Shown: positions 7,830-16,531 of the stretch, in pieces | How positions within the stretch are numbered: the stretch's first letter is position 1 | Layout of the letters: every line of letters begins with the position of its first letter | NCBI RefSeq assembly: GCF_030316825.1 | Contig: NZ_JASZYU010000002.1 | Coordinates: forward strand, 62,001-126,000 | Reading direction: 5' to 3' | Origin: Variovorax fucosicus | Lineage (GTDB): Bacteria > Pseudomonadota > Gammaproteobacteria > Burkholderiales > Burkholderiaceae_C | DNA length: 64,000 bases | Notes under the pieces: generated by a model | Seen by the model: the letters and a program-made list of their open reading frames with translations, nothing else | The model's database searches: none | Told to the model about the DNA's origin: nothing | Translations under genes and position numbers: made by a program

Positions 7830-8596
7830 AGCAAGGCTCCTAGGTAAGTCGATGAGTCGTCGGTGGAAGGTTTTTTCTTCTTGCGGGCGGCCGGCTGCAA
7901 GACCTGTGCCTTGCCGGCCGGGCCGGTCTGCATCGGCGCCAGGGCGTCGCGCAGTTGCGCCAGCGGGTCGGTCGCGGTCGGAACGCGCAGCGCCGATTGC
8001 ACCGAGCCGATGTGCGCGGCCATCAGGGCCTCGGCCGCGGCCGTGTCGCCGCGTTCGAGCGCCGCGACGATCTGCACATGGTCTTCGCACGATTGCGCTG
8101 CGTCATGCGACGACTGGTAGAGCATCGCGATCAGCGTGGTGCGCGCCGTGAAGTCGCGCAGCGTGTCGGCCAGCAAGGTGTTGCCCAGGCACTCGGCCAG
8201 GCACACATGAAAGTCGCCCAGCAGAAAGCTGCGCGTGCCGATGTCGCTGTCTTTGAGGGCGGCCTTTTCGCGCTGCAGGTGCGCCTTCAATTGGCGCAGG
8301 GCGGGCTTGTCGATGCGCTTGGCGCTGCGGATCAGGCCGCGCTCGATGACGTGGCGCGCCTCGAAGGCTTCACGTGCCTCTTCGTGCGAGGGCTCGATCA
8401 CGAACCAGCCGCGCCGCGCGCTCACCGTGACGATGCCGCGCGCCGCCAGCCGCGTGAGCGCTTCCCGCACGATGGTGCGGCTGCAGTCGAACAGCATCGC
8501 CAGCTGCTGCTCGCCGAGGCGGGCGCCTGGGGCGAGCTTCTGCCCCATCACCGCTTCGACGATGCGTGCACTGATTTCGGAGGCGGAAATGGACAT
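7826..8596 (-). CDS. GntR-family (FadR/FCD subtype) transcriptional regulator
   Basis: A 256-residue regulator. Residues about 3-70 form the winged HTH (LGEQQLAMLFDCSRTIVREA), and the rest is an all-helical FCD sensor domain with the likely metal-binding histidines in GDFHVCLAEC, CEDHVQIV and MAAHIGS. The tail ends in a Lys-rich patch (KKKKP) of unknown role. The frame can begin at a TTG at 8626, but that would place the CDS inside a perfect 14-bp inverted repeat; the ATG at 8596, directly after the repeat, is therefore preferred. It probably represses its own operon, which continues into the ABC transporter. Confidence 0.9.
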   Translation of the reverse strand: MSISASEISARIVEAVMGQKLAPGARLGEQQLAMLFDCSRTIVREALTRLAARGIVTVSARRGWFVIEPSHEEAREAFEARHVIERGLIRSAKRIDKPALRQLKAHLQREKAALKDSDIGTRSFLLGDFHVCLAECLGNTLLADTLRDFTARTTLIAMLYQSSHDAAQSCEDHVQIVAALERGDTAAAEALMAAHIGSVQSALRVPTATDPLAQLRDALAPMQTGPAGKAQVLQPAARKKKKPSTDDSSTYLGALL

Positions 8597-8597
8597 A

Positions 8598-8640
8598 GGC
8601 TTGCATACCAGCAGCTTTTGTGCCAACTGGTATGCAAGCC
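8598..8640. promoter_or_regulatory. Long perfect dyad, probable GntR operator
   Basis: GGCTTGCATACCAG (8598-8611) is repeated exactly as its reverse complement at 8627-8640, with a 15-bp spacer. Each arm carries TTGCATACCA, similar in style to FCD-GntR half-sites. The dyad abuts the start codon of the GntR gene, so it is placed for autoregulation of the regulator-transporter operon. The pairing is seen directly; the protein-operator link is inferred from position. Confidence 0.65.
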
Positions 8641-8709
8641 ATGTGCACCGAAATGGGTGCGAAGGGCGCCGGGTTCAGCCCAAACAGGTGCGAGAACCTC
8701 GGCGTCGTC

Positions 8710-9687
8710 TCAGTCCATTCGAGCGCCGGAGGCCTTCACCGCCTTGTCCCAGCGCGGCGTTTCCGTCGCCAGGAAGCGCGCGAAGTCCTCGCTGCCCAGG
8801 TAGGCCGGGTCCGCGCCCTGGCTCACCATGCGCTCGCGCACCTCGGGGCTGGTCAGCACCTGCTTGAACGCATCGCTGAGTCTGGCGACCACCTCCTTGG
8901 GCGTGTCCTTCGGTGCGAAGAAGCCGTAGAAGCCCACCACCTCGAAGCCCTTGATGCCCGATTCGATGACCGTCGGCACGTCGGGCAGGGCCGGGTTGCG
9001 CTCCCGGCTGGTCACGGCCAGGGCGCGAACCTTGCCCTGCTTGTGATAGTTGGCGGCCTGTGGAATCGACTCGGCCATGAACTGGACCTGCCCACCCATC
9101 AGATCGGTAAATGCCGGCGCACTGCCACGGTAGGGGATGTGCACCATGAAGAGGCCGGTCGCGGTCTTGAACATCTCGGGCACGAGATGGCTGATGCCGC
9201 CGTTGCCGGCCGAGCCGTAGTTGACCTGCCCGGGCCGCGCCTTGGCGTAGTCGACGAACTCTTTGAGGTTCTGCACCGGCAGCTTGGGCGTGACCAAGAG
9301 CGCCAGCGGCTGCATGGCGGTGCGTGCAATGGGTACGAAGTCGCGCTGCGTGTTGTAGGGCAGCTTGCTGTAGAGCGCGCCGTTGATCACGGCCACGCCG
9401 GTGTTGGCCAGCATCAACGTGTAGCCGTCGGCCGGGCTCTTGGCGACCGCATCGGCGCCGACCGAGCCGCCCGCGCCGGGCTTGTAGTCGACGATCAGAG
9501 GCTGGCCCAGCACGGCCTGCAGCTTGTCAGTGAGCAGGCGCGCATGCTGGTCGAGCGGGCCTCCGGCCGGAAAACCGATGACGACCTTGATCGGCTTGTC
9601 GGGGTAGGCGGCCAGGGCGGAGCCGCCCACGCCGAACGAGGCGATTGAGAAAGCCGCCAGGATGATGGCGCGGACCGGCTGGGTCAT
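8710..9687 (-). CDS. Bug-family tripartite tricarboxylate receptor protein
   Basis: A 325-residue periplasmic binding protein of the Bug (TctC-like) family, very expanded in Burkholderiales. It has a signal peptide of about 27 residues (ending ALA), followed by the diagnostic YPDKPIKVVIGFPAGGPLD start, PGAGGSVGADAVAKSPADGY, and the C-terminal PTVIESG and FFAPKDTPK segments. The family binds carboxylates and other small molecules for TctAB or for sensing; no TctAB genes are nearby, so this is an orphan receptor. AGGAG precedes the ATG but lies in a hairpin (9691-9718). Confidence 0.93.
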   Translation of the reverse strand: MTQPVRAIILAAFSIASFGVGGSALAAYPDKPIKVVIGFPAGGPLDQHARLLTDKLQAVLGQPLIVDYKPGAGGSVGADAVAKSPADGYTLMLANTGVAVINGALYSKLPYNTQRDFVPIARTAMQPLALLVTPKLPVQNLKEFVDYAKARPGQVNYGSAGNGGISHLVPEMFKTATGLFMVHIPYRGSAPAFTDLMGGQVQFMAESIPQAANYHKQGKVRALAVTSRERNPALPDVPTVIESGIKGFEVVGFYGFFAPKDTPKEVVARLSDAFKQVLTSPEVRERMVSQGADPAYLGSEDFARFLATETPRWDKAVKASGARMD

Positions 9688-9690
9688 GGA

Positions 9691-9718
9691 ATCGTCTCCT
9701 CTTTGTAGTGGAGACGAT
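9691..9718 (-). promoter_or_regulatory. Hairpin covering the Bug gene's ribosome-binding site
   Basis: On the minus strand, ATCGTCTCC is followed after a 10-base loop by GGAGACGAT, a perfect 9-bp stem. The 3' arm contains the GGAG of the Bug receptor's ribosome-binding site, three bases from its ATG. In a transcript reading in from the OsmC gene (stop at 9731) this hairpin would hide the site. It may serve as an attenuation or decoupling element, or simply as a processing hairpin. Confidence 0.5.
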
Positions 9719-9730
9719 CATAAGCAGCGC

Positions 9731-10168
9731 TCAGCCGGCCAGCGTCGCCTTCATCGTGATCTCGGGCACGCTCGCGAGCGCCTTCGACAGCGGGCAGCCG
9801 GCCTTGGCGCCTTCGGCGATCTTCTGGAAAGTGGCCTCGTCGATGCCGGGAATGGTGGCCTCGAGTTCGAGCGCGATGCGGTCGATCTTGAAGCCGTCGC
9901 CATCCTTGACCAGGCGCACCGCGGCCTTGGTGTCGATCTTCGTGGCGGCCAGGCCGGCGCCTTCGAGCGCGAACGCAAAGGCCATCGTGAAGCAGCCGGC
10001 ATGCGCGGCGCCCAGGATCTCTTCGGGATTGGTGCCCTTGCGGTCGTCGCCGAACCGGCTGGCGAAGCCGTAGGGGTAGTCCTTCAGCGCGCCGGTCTCG
10101 GTGCTGATCTGGCCCTTGCCGGTCTTGCCGGCGCCTTCCCAGTGAACGCTTGCGAGTTTTTCGGGCAT
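9731..10168 (-). CDS. OsmC-family peroxiredoxin
   Basis: A 145-residue OsmC protein, expected to reduce organic hydroperoxides with its two conserved cysteines, Cys59 in AAHAGCFTMAFA and Cys125 in AGCPLSKAL. The length and the GTNPEEIL motif before the first Cys match OsmC rather than Ohr. GAGGAG precedes the ATG at 10168; a longer open frame extends upstream without a site. It is divergent from the acyl-CoA synthetase gene, with a 191-bp gap holding a TCGGGG/CCCCGA hairpin (10286-10300) and nothing else recognisable. Confidence 0.92.
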   Translation of the reverse strand: MPEKLASVHWEGAGKTGKGQISTETGALKDYPYGFASRFGDDRKGTNPEEILGAAHAGCFTMAFAFALEGAGLAATKIDTKAAVRLVKDGDGFKIDRIALELEATIPGIDEATFQKIAEGAKAGCPLSKALASVPEITMKATLAG

Positions 10169-10359
10169 GTGAGCTCCTCGGTGGGTTGTTGAACGACCTG
10201 CGGTTTTAGGCCGTAACGGCGGCGCTGTCTGTAGTCGTGCGGCGCGTGCCGCGCCTGCTGCGCCTGGCGTCGGCGGGTCGCCAAGGTGACGCCGTCGGGG
10301 CTTCCCCGATGCAGCGCGGCGGCACCGCGGCGTAGGCTCAGCCGCTCTCTGGAGACCCA

Positions 10360-12063
10360 ATGGACCGCCCGCATCACAAGTTCTGGCCGCAGCGCCTGCC
10401 GCACTCGATCACCGTTCCCGCCACCTCGCTGTGGCACAACCTCGCCACCTCCGCCGCACGCTTTCCCGACAAGGCTGCGCTGGTGTTCTTTGGCAGCGTC
10501 ATCAGCTACGGCGAGTTCAAGGCGCAGACCGAGCGCCTGGCCGGCACCCTGCACGCGCTCGGCGTGAAGCGCGGCGACCGCGTGGTGCTCGACATGCAGA
10601 ACTGCCCGCAGCTGGTGATCGCCCATTTCGCGATCCTGCGTGCCAACGCGGTGGTGGTGCCGGTCAACCCGATGAACCGGGCCGAAGAGCTCAAGCACTA
10701 CATCACCGACCCCGACGCGAAGGTGGCGATCACCACCGGCGACCTCGCGCCCGAGCTGGCCAAGGCCAGCAATGCGCTGGATGCGAAAGACCGGCTGGCG
10801 CACCTGATCGTGACCCAGTTCACCGACGCCTTCGATGCCGGCGTGACGGGCGACGACGCGCCGGCCGCAGCCTGGCGCGACTGGCTGCTGGCGCGGCATC
10901 CGCTGCCCGAAATGGCTGGCGGCCAGGTGATGCACTGGACCGACGCACTGAGCGCCGGCCATACACCGCCCGAACACGTGGTCGGCGCCAACGACATGGC
11001 GCTGCTGCCCTACACCAGCGGCACCACCGGCCTGCCCAAGGGCTGCATCCACAACCATTCCAGCCCGAACCACAACGCCTTCGCGGGACAGCTTTGGGGC
11101 GTGGGCTCGTCCGAGGCAGTGGTGCTGGCCGTGGTGCCGATGTTCCACATCACCGGCACGGTGAGCACGATGCACACGACGATCGTGCTGGGCGGAACGC
11201 TGGTGATCATGCCGCGCTGGGATCGCGACGTGGCCGGCCGCCTGATCTCGCGCTGGAAGGTCACGAGCTGGACGAACATTCCGACCATGGTGATCGACCT
11301 GCTGGCGAGCCCGAACTTCGCAAGCTACGACCTGCGCAGCCTCACCTACATCGGCGGTGGCGGCGCGGCAATGCCGCAGGCCGTCGCGCAGCGGCTGCTG
11401 GAGCAGTACGGCCTGAAGTACCTCGAAGGCTACGGTCTCACCGAAACCGCGGCGCCGTCGCATGCCAATCCGTTCGAGCACCCGAAGCAGCAGTGCCTCG
11501 GCATCCCGTACATGGGCACCGACTCGCGCGTGGTCGACCCCGACACGCTGAAGGAACTGCCGCCCGGCGAATCGGGCGAGATCATCACGCACGGACCCGA
11601 GGTGTTCCAGGGCTACTGGAAGCGGCCCGATGCCACGGCCGCCGCGTTCGTCGAATTCGAAGGCAAGCGCTTCTTCCGCACCGGCGACATGGGCCGCGTG
11701 GACGAGGACGGCTACTTCTTCATGACCGACCGCCTGAAACGCATGATCAACGCGAGCGGCTTCAAGGTCTGGCCGGCCGAGGTCGAGCTGCTGATGTTCA
11801 AGCACCCGGCGATCCAGGAAGCCTGCGTGATCTCGATGAAGGACGACTACCGCGGCGAGTCGGTCAAGGCCGTGGTGGTGCTGCGCGCCACGCACAAGGA
11901 CACCACGGAGCAAGAGATCATCGACTGGTGCCGCGAGAACATGGCGGTCTACAAGATCCCGCGCAAGGTGCAGTTTGTTGACACGCTGCCCAAGAGTGGC
12001 AGCGGCAAGGTGATGTGGCGGCTGCTGCAGGAGGCCCAGGACACAGCGCCATCAAAGGGCTGA
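10360..12063 (+). CDS. Acyl-CoA synthetase (AMP-forming)
   Basis: A 567-residue ANL-superfamily ligase that would activate a fatty or aromatic acid to its CoA thioester through an acyl-adenylate. The phosphate-binding loop YTSGTTGLPKG lies at residues 218-228, GYGLTET in the middle, the TGDMGRVDEDGYF hinge region follows, and the catalytic Lys is in PKSGSGK (Lys550). GGAG sits five bases before the ATG. The closest style is FadD-like medium/long-chain ligases, but acid specificity is not readable. It converges on the CsgG-like lipoprotein gene with only 4 bp between stop codons. Confidence 0.93.
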   Translation: MDRPHHKFWPQRLPHSITVPATSLWHNLATSAARFPDKAALVFFGSVISYGEFKAQTERLAGTLHALGVKRGDRVVLDMQNCPQLVIAHFAILRANAVVVPVNPMNRAEELKHYITDPDAKVAITTGDLAPELAKASNALDAKDRLAHLIVTQFTDAFDAGVTGDDAPAAAWRDWLLARHPLPEMAGGQVMHWTDALSAGHTPPEHVVGANDMALLPYTSGTTGLPKGCIHNHSSPNHNAFAGQLWGVGSSEAVVLAVVPMFHITGTVSTMHTTIVLGGTLVIMPRWDRDVAGRLISRWKVTSWTNIPTMVIDLLASPNFASYDLRSLTYIGGGGAAMPQAVAQRLLEQYGLKYLEGYGLTETAAPSHANPFEHPKQQCLGIPYMGTDSRVVDPDTLKELPPGESGEIITHGPEVFQGYWKRPDATAAAFVEFEGKRFFRTGDMGRVDEDGYFFMTDRLKRMINASGFKVWPAEVELLMFKHPAIQEACVISMKDDYRGESVKAVVVLRATHKDTTEQEIIDWCRENMAVYKIPRKVQFVDTLPKSGSGKVMWRLLQEAQDTAPSKG

Positions 12064-12067
12064 GCCC

Positions 12068-13486
12068 TCACCACTTGTCGTCGCTCTTTGCCTCTGCTGC
12101 GGGGGAAGGCCGCAAGGTTGCGGCCGGCCGCGTGGGTGCCGGCCGGGCGGGGGCATTGGCAGTCTCGGCCCCCACAGCGGCCGTTTGCGCCTTCGCGATC
12201 GCGGCTCCCTTGAGTTCTTCGCGCAGTTGCAGGGCACCGGCGGGAAGCTGTTCAAGATTCGACCGCATGTTTTCCAGCCGTCCGTACGACAGGTTGGGGG
12301 TGACACGTTCGACCACGAGCTCGCAGCAAGGCGATTCGACGCGTCCGAGGCTCTGGCCCGTCTGCGGATCCTTCATCTCGGCGCCCATGGTCACCATGGC
12401 GTAGCGTGTGCCTTCCTTCAGCGCCTGGCCGCCCTGGCTCAGGATGACGTTCGTGCCGTCTTTCGACACCACAGTCACCGGGAACGTGCGCCGCAGAACG
12501 GAGGTCACGACCTGGTTGACCAGATCCGAACTCATGTCCTCGAGCACCTTGCCGCCGTCGACGCCGCGTCCGAGCGTGGTCGGTTCGGTCGAGGGCACCG
12601 TGCCGCGCAGCGCGCCTGACGACATCACCTGCCGCGTCGCCACGTTCACCAGCTTTTCGGTCAATGCCCAGCCGCCCGAATAGCTCACCAGTTCGCGGTC
12701 GCTCGTCTTCAGTTGGCGGGCATGCTTGTTGTAGGCCAGCCTGCTCACGCGCCCGCTCCAGACGATGTCCGCGCTCGCCGCCTGCGAGAGTTTCGCGAGT
12801 TCGGCGCTCGGGGTCTGGCCCGATGAAATCATGTCGAGCTCGTCCTGGATGTCGGGGCTCAGTTCGCGATCGAGCACCGCGAAACGACCCGTCTGCACGA
12901 GCGCGTCGCTGATGCGCTGGCGCAGGGTCGCCCCCACTTCAGCCGCCGGGACCGAGCGGTCGCCCATAGGCAGGGTGGGGCTGTCGAAACGGATCTGGCC
13001 GATGACGAGCTTGACCTTCTGCATGTCCGCAGAAGGCTGGAACTTCGCAATCTGGGCCTCGATGGTGGCCTTGTATTGCCGGCCGGGCAGCACACCCGGC
13101 TCCTGCAGCTCAACGAGCTTGAAGTTCTGGATGACGCCACCCGACTTCTGCGCGACGGCGTCGGCAAACGCACTCCCGCGCAACGAAGCGGAGTCTTGGC
13201 CCAGGCTGACGTCGAGGCCGTACTTGACGCTGACGCTCGCGGACTGAACAGCGGCGCCGTTCACCTGGAGGATGGCCAACTTCATGGCTTCCCCGACCGC
13301 TTCGCCGGCGGAGGCGCCATACCCCAGTGCAGTGGTCTGCACGTTCGAGACCTTGCCGACATCGGGCACTGGCGCCGCGACGCTCGCCGGCGCCGCCGGA
13401 GCTGCTGCCTTTTCAGGCTCGGGCTTGTTGCAGGCTGCCAGAAGCGCCGCGGATGCCACCGCGGTCACGCATAGAAGTTTGCGCAT
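12068..13486 (-). CDS. CsgG/FlgT-like lipoprotein
   Basis: A 472-residue lipoprotein (LAAC, Cys19) with an Ala/Pro linker. Three regions can be read: residues 50-150 resemble the FlgT-N/LPP20 fold (GYGASAGEAVGEAMKLAIL, then a long beta strand GRQYKATIEAQIAKF); 157-330 resemble a CsgG/TolB-N alpha/beta domain (KLVIGQIRFDS, ISDALVQTGRFAVLDRE, ASADIVWSGRVS); 335-405 resemble the FlgT-C SH3-like domain (FPVTVVSKDGTNVILSQGG, DPQTGQSLG). The C-tail is low-complexity. FlgT itself stabilises the sodium-driven flagellar motor, but no flagellar genes are near. It is the last gene of a four-gene exported module. The domain assignment is mine and unverified. Confidence 0.75.
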   Translation of the reverse strand: MRKLLCVTAVASAALLAACNKPEPEKAAAPAAPASVAAPVPDVGKVSNVQTTALGYGASAGEAVGEAMKLAILQVNGAAVQSASVSVKYGLDVSLGQDSASLRGSAFADAVAQKSGGVIQNFKLVELQEPGVLPGRQYKATIEAQIAKFQPSADMQKVKLVIGQIRFDSPTLPMGDRSVPAAEVGATLRQRISDALVQTGRFAVLDRELSPDIQDELDMISSGQTPSAELAKLSQAASADIVWSGRVSRLAYNKHARQLKTSDRELVSYSGGWALTEKLVNVATRQVMSSGALRGTVPSTEPTTLGRGVDGGKVLEDMSSDLVNQVVTSVLRRTFPVTVVSKDGTNVILSQGGQALKEGTRYAMVTMGAEMKDPQTGQSLGRVESPCCELVVERVTPNLSYGRLENMRSNLEQLPAGALQLREELKGAAIAKAQTAAVGAETANAPARPAPTRPAATLRPSPAAEAKSDDKW

Positions 13487-13503
13487 GTGTTTTCAGCCGC
13501 TTT

Positions 13504-14157
13504 TCAAAGGGCTTTGAGCGCGTCGTTCGCATCCTTGGGGACCGGGATGTCCTGGCTCTGTGCGAACGCAATCGCGTTCGTCAATGCGCCGGTGACGTTG
13601 GTCATCGAGGTCGGGAAGTTCGAGACGATGTAGACCGCGGATTGCAGCTTCGGCAGTTGCAGCGGCGATGCGCTCTTCAGGCTCGAGCCCATGGTGGACA
13701 CGTTCTTGCCCACGCCGGTGAACTTGTTGACGCCAGAGGCCAGAAGAATCAGGCCTTTGCCATAGAGGGCCTTCGCATTCGCATCCAGCACGGGCTTCTT
13801 CGCCATCTCCGCGGCGACGGCGCTGGTCGATGCAGCGACGGCCTTGTTCGATTCCTCCAGGTTGTCCTTGGTCGCGCCCTCGGTGAGGGAGGCCGATGTC
13901 GCGGCGGACGTGGCCGCAGCCGTCTTCAGGCCCAACGCGTTGGCCATGAGGCTGTTTGCGTCCAGCACATCCTTGTTCGCCGCCACATAGCCGCGAACCA
14001 GCCCATCCTGCTGGCCGGTGAGGTCAGGCGCCGAGCTGGCGCCGCCGCCCAGGCCCTTGACGCCGGGGATGGAAGGCATGGAGAACTGCGCGTGCGCGGC
14101 GGTGCTGGCACCCAGTGCGAGGATGGCGCAGGCGATGGCGGTCTGAAATTTGTTCAT
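13504..14157 (-). CDS. Exported Ala/Ser-rich protein of unknown function
   Basis: A 217-residue protein with a clear signal peptide (MNKFQTAIACAILALGASTAAHA-type, cleaved about residue 23). The mature chain is helical and rich in Ala, Ser, Lys and Thr, with repeated short stretches such as TSAATSASL and AVAASTSAVAAEMAKK, and a C-terminal VPKDANDALKAL end. No family is recognised. The start at 14157 is chosen for its signal peptide; the frame extends to 14226 without one. It lies between the B-type exported protein and the CsgG/FlgT-like lipoprotein, 17 bp from the latter, and probably works with them at the cell envelope. Confidence 0.75.
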   Translation of the reverse strand: MNKFQTAIACAILALGASTAAHAQFSMPSIPGVKGLGGGASSAPDLTGQQDGLVRGYVAANKDVLDANSLMANALGLKTAAATSAATSASLTEGATKDNLEESNKAVAASTSAVAAEMAKKPVLDANAKALYGKGLILLASGVNKFTGVGKNVSTMGSSLKSASPLQLPKLQSAVYIVSNFPTSMTNVTGALTNAIAFAQSQDIPVPKDANDALKAL

Positions 14158-14222
14158 TGTTCTGTCTTTCGGGAGATGCACGAGAAGGGGAGAGAGAAAG
14201 TCGATGGATGCAGGGGCTGCGC

Positions 14223-15359
14223 TCACTGCACCCGTTGCGATGTCAGCTGGCTGGTGAGTTCACGCGCCGCGTTGTTGGCGGCGAGCTTGAGTGCGCTGCC
14301 GCGCGCGGAAGCTTCGTCCGGGCCGACGCCCGCAAACTGGACCGGGCCCACTGCGGCCTGCGTCGATGGAATGGCCTTGGAGACGTTGTAGACCTTGGCA
14401 TTGACCGTGACGCCGACGCGCACCAGGCCCGTCGCCGGATCCGTGCCCGGGGCGCCGATGTCCAGCGTGCCGAGGGCAACATAAGGGACGCCGGCGGCGC
14501 GCATGCCCGAGGCGATCGACTGCAGCGTGGCCGACTTCAAGTCGTTGCCCGCCTGGTAGTCCTGCTCGACCTTGGCCACCGAGAAGCGGCCGCCGGTGCT
14601 CGGCTCGGCCATGCCGGCCTCGATCACCTCGAAGCCCGCTCGCGCGAACATGCCGGTGAACACGACGTTGAGGTCCGCGCTCGGGTAGAGGCGATAGGTC
14701 GCCTCGCTGGACCGCTGCGTGGTGCTGCCTCCGGTTTCGATGCTTCGGCTGCGGTTGGCAGAGAGGTTGGCCTGCGCCGACATGGATTCGCTGGTGCGGA
14801 TCTGGTTGCCGCGGATCGACTCGCCCTCCGAGCCCGTGTTGGCGCTCGAGCCGCGCACATCGACACTGGCCTTTTCGTCGACCCGCTTGTAGACGCGGTC
14901 GTCGAAGGACTTTACCGACGCCACCTGGCGCGAGACGAAGACGAAGACGAGCTGGGATTTTTCGGTCGCACCGGCCTTGGCAACAGCCGAGTTCGCCTTG
15001 ATCAGGTTGCGCAGGTTCGCGACGTTGAGGGCGATGCGCACGGCGACCGTGTACTGGCGCTTTTCAGGACTGTCCTCTTCGCCGAGCACGGTGGACTCCA
15101 GGATGTAGCGGTCCGGGTTGGCGAGGATCTTGTCGCGCACGGCGTCGAAGTTGTCGCTCTCGGATTCGCCCGCTTCGGCATAGAAGAACTCGACGGCCTT
15201 CAGCTGCGCGGCCTGGGTCGCCTTGGCCTTGTCGTCGGCCGAGGCGGATCTGCCCTGGTAGGTGACCGACGCCTTGCCGCGGGCCTGCTGGACTTGGGCG
15301 AAGGACGTGGCTGCGAAGCACGCCAGGACGACGGCGATAAGGGAACGAGCTATTTGCAT
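14223..15359 (-). CDS. Exported two-domain protein of the FlgT-like module
   Basis: A 378-residue protein with a signal peptide (cleaved about residue 21, ATSFA). Residues about 27-130 (QARGKASVTYQGRS, KATQAAQLKAVEFFYAEAG, then beta strands RQYTVAVRIALNV) look like an LPP20/FlgT-N-type fold. The C-terminal half (NVVFTGMFARAGFEVIEAG, GVPYVALGTLDIG) is reminiscent of the CsgG/TolB-N-like domain of FlgT. A Ser/Arg/Thr-rich linker (about 185-235) joins them. The gene starts inside the upstream gene (10-bp overlap) and ends 65 bp before the next. Fold statements are inference; function is unknown. Confidence 0.75.
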   Translation of the reverse strand: MQIARSLIAVVLACFAATSFAQVQQARGKASVTYQGRSASADDKAKATQAAQLKAVEFFYAEAGESESDNFDAVRDKILANPDRYILESTVLGEEDSPEKRQYTVAVRIALNVANLRNLIKANSAVAKAGATEKSQLVFVFVSRQVASVKSFDDRVYKRVDEKASVDVRGSSANTGSEGESIRGNQIRTSESMSAQANLSANRSRSIETGGSTTQRSSEATYRLYPSADLNVVFTGMFARAGFEVIEAGMAEPSTGGRFSVAKVEQDYQAGNDLKSATLQSIASGMRAAGVPYVALGTLDIGAPGTDPATGLVRVGVTVNAKVYNVSKAIPSTQAAVGPVQFAGVGPDEASARGSALKLAANNAARELTSQLTSQRVQ

Positions 15360-16531
15360 TGGGAAATCAGGACGTTGGTTTTCAGGATCTGTGCTTCGAT
15401 GTCGGGCGCTGCGGCAGCAGCTTTCACCCAGGTCATCTCCTTGCTGGAGATGGCGGTCGCGAGCCGGGTGAAGAGCCCGTTCCACGAGTCGTAGTACGCG
15501 GGGAAGTCGTCGACGTAGGTCTGCGTCGCCGGCACGACCTTGGTCTCGCCGTTCTTCAAGGCGGTGTTGAGGTAGGCGGTGCCCATTTGCGGCTGCTCGA
15601 TCCTGACGGTCGCGTAGGTGCCGTAGATGAAGCTGTCGCCGGCGGCGACGGAGCCAAACTTGACCTTCTTGATGCCCGTGAGGTCGACCGAGATGGCGTA
15701 GTCGGGCTCGGGCAGCTTCAGGCTGAAGACGGTGCCATCGGAGACGCGCATCGGAAAGACGTTGCCGACCGCATAGCCCTGCGTGAACGGAATCAGCGGA
15801 ACGCCGGCACGCGTCGAAATGGCCTCGCTCACCATGTCGGCCGCCCACGACTCCGCCATCCCGGGCTGGTCCTTCAGGTAGGCAGGAAGGCTCGCCACGA
15901 CCGCAGGGTCCAGGGAGACCTTCGTGACCTTCAGCAGACGCGGCACCTGTGCCGGAATGCTCGCGACGGAGAGGACGTTCGCGTAGCGCCCGAAGATGCC
16001 GGGCTTGTTGGCAGCGCCCTCGTAGACGCCTTGCACCCGCGCAAGGATTTCTGCTTTCGTGGGCTCGCGGTCGAACACGTCGATGTAGGCGAAGCTCAAG
16101 GGATACGACCGTATGACGGTCATGCTCTTGAAGTCGAAGAACAGCGCCTGGGCCCGGATCAGGACGAACAGCTTGCGAAGACTCCCGAAGCTCTCGACCG
16201 ACACGGTTTCCGAATTGACGACCAGCGAGGTCACCAAAGCCTGGTCGCGGCCCTTGAGCTCGTCGATCATTCCTGCCGCAAGCTGGAGGTTGCGCGGGGG
16301 AGCGGCTGCGATGGCGCGCTGGATGCGTGCGTAGGCCCTGTCTCCGGACTGCTCGAGGCGCCGCTCGTATTCGCGAGAAAAGGGAAAGCGTTGCTCCAGG
16401 CTTGCCGCGTCTCCGGAGAAGGCGAGGCCGGCCAACGTGACTTGCGTCTCCTGGGCTTGGGAATTGGCTGGCAGCAAAAAGGCGAGCAGCGACAGCACAC
16501 CGGGCGCCAAGGCCCGTACGTAGAACTTCAA
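15350..16531 (-). CDS. Exported protein of unknown function heading the FlgT-like module
   Basis: A 393-residue protein. I place the start at a TTG (16531) because GGGAGA lies just upstream and translation then opens with a classic signal peptide (MKFYVRALAPGVLSLLAFLL, ending SQA). An in-frame GTG at 16567 gives 12 extra residues and a poorer N-terminus. The mature protein is mixed alpha/beta with no cysteine except near the C-terminus (ISQCK), and no family is recognised. Its 3' end overlaps the next gene, so the cluster is an operon. The upstream gap (16568-16802) is partly AT-rich and holds a TTGACA box on the minus strand (16636-16641). Confidence 0.7.
   Translation of the reverse strand: MKFYVRALAPGVLSLLAFLLPANSQAQETQVTLAGLAFSGDAASLEQRFPFSREYERRLEQSGDRAYARIQRAIAAAPPRNLQLAAGMIDELKGRDQALVTSLVVNSETVSVESFGSLRKLFVLIRAQALFFDFKSMTVIRSYPLSFAYIDVFDREPTKAEILARVQGVYEGAANKPGIFGRYANVLSVASIPAQVPRLLKVTKVSLDPAVVASLPAYLKDQPGMAESWAADMVSEAISTRAGVPLIPFTQGYAVGNVFPMRVSDGTVFSLKLPEPDYAISVDLTGIKKVKFGSVAAGDSFIYGTYATVRIEQPQMGTAYLNTALKNGETKVVPATQTYVDDFPAYYDSWNGLFTRLATAISSKEMTWVKAAAAAPDIEAQILKTNVLISQCK

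Noticed and set aside
8596..8626. TTG start for the GntR gene at 8626
   Set aside because: It would place the first codons inside a perfect inverted repeat and lacks a ribosome-binding site; the ATG at 8596 is simpler.
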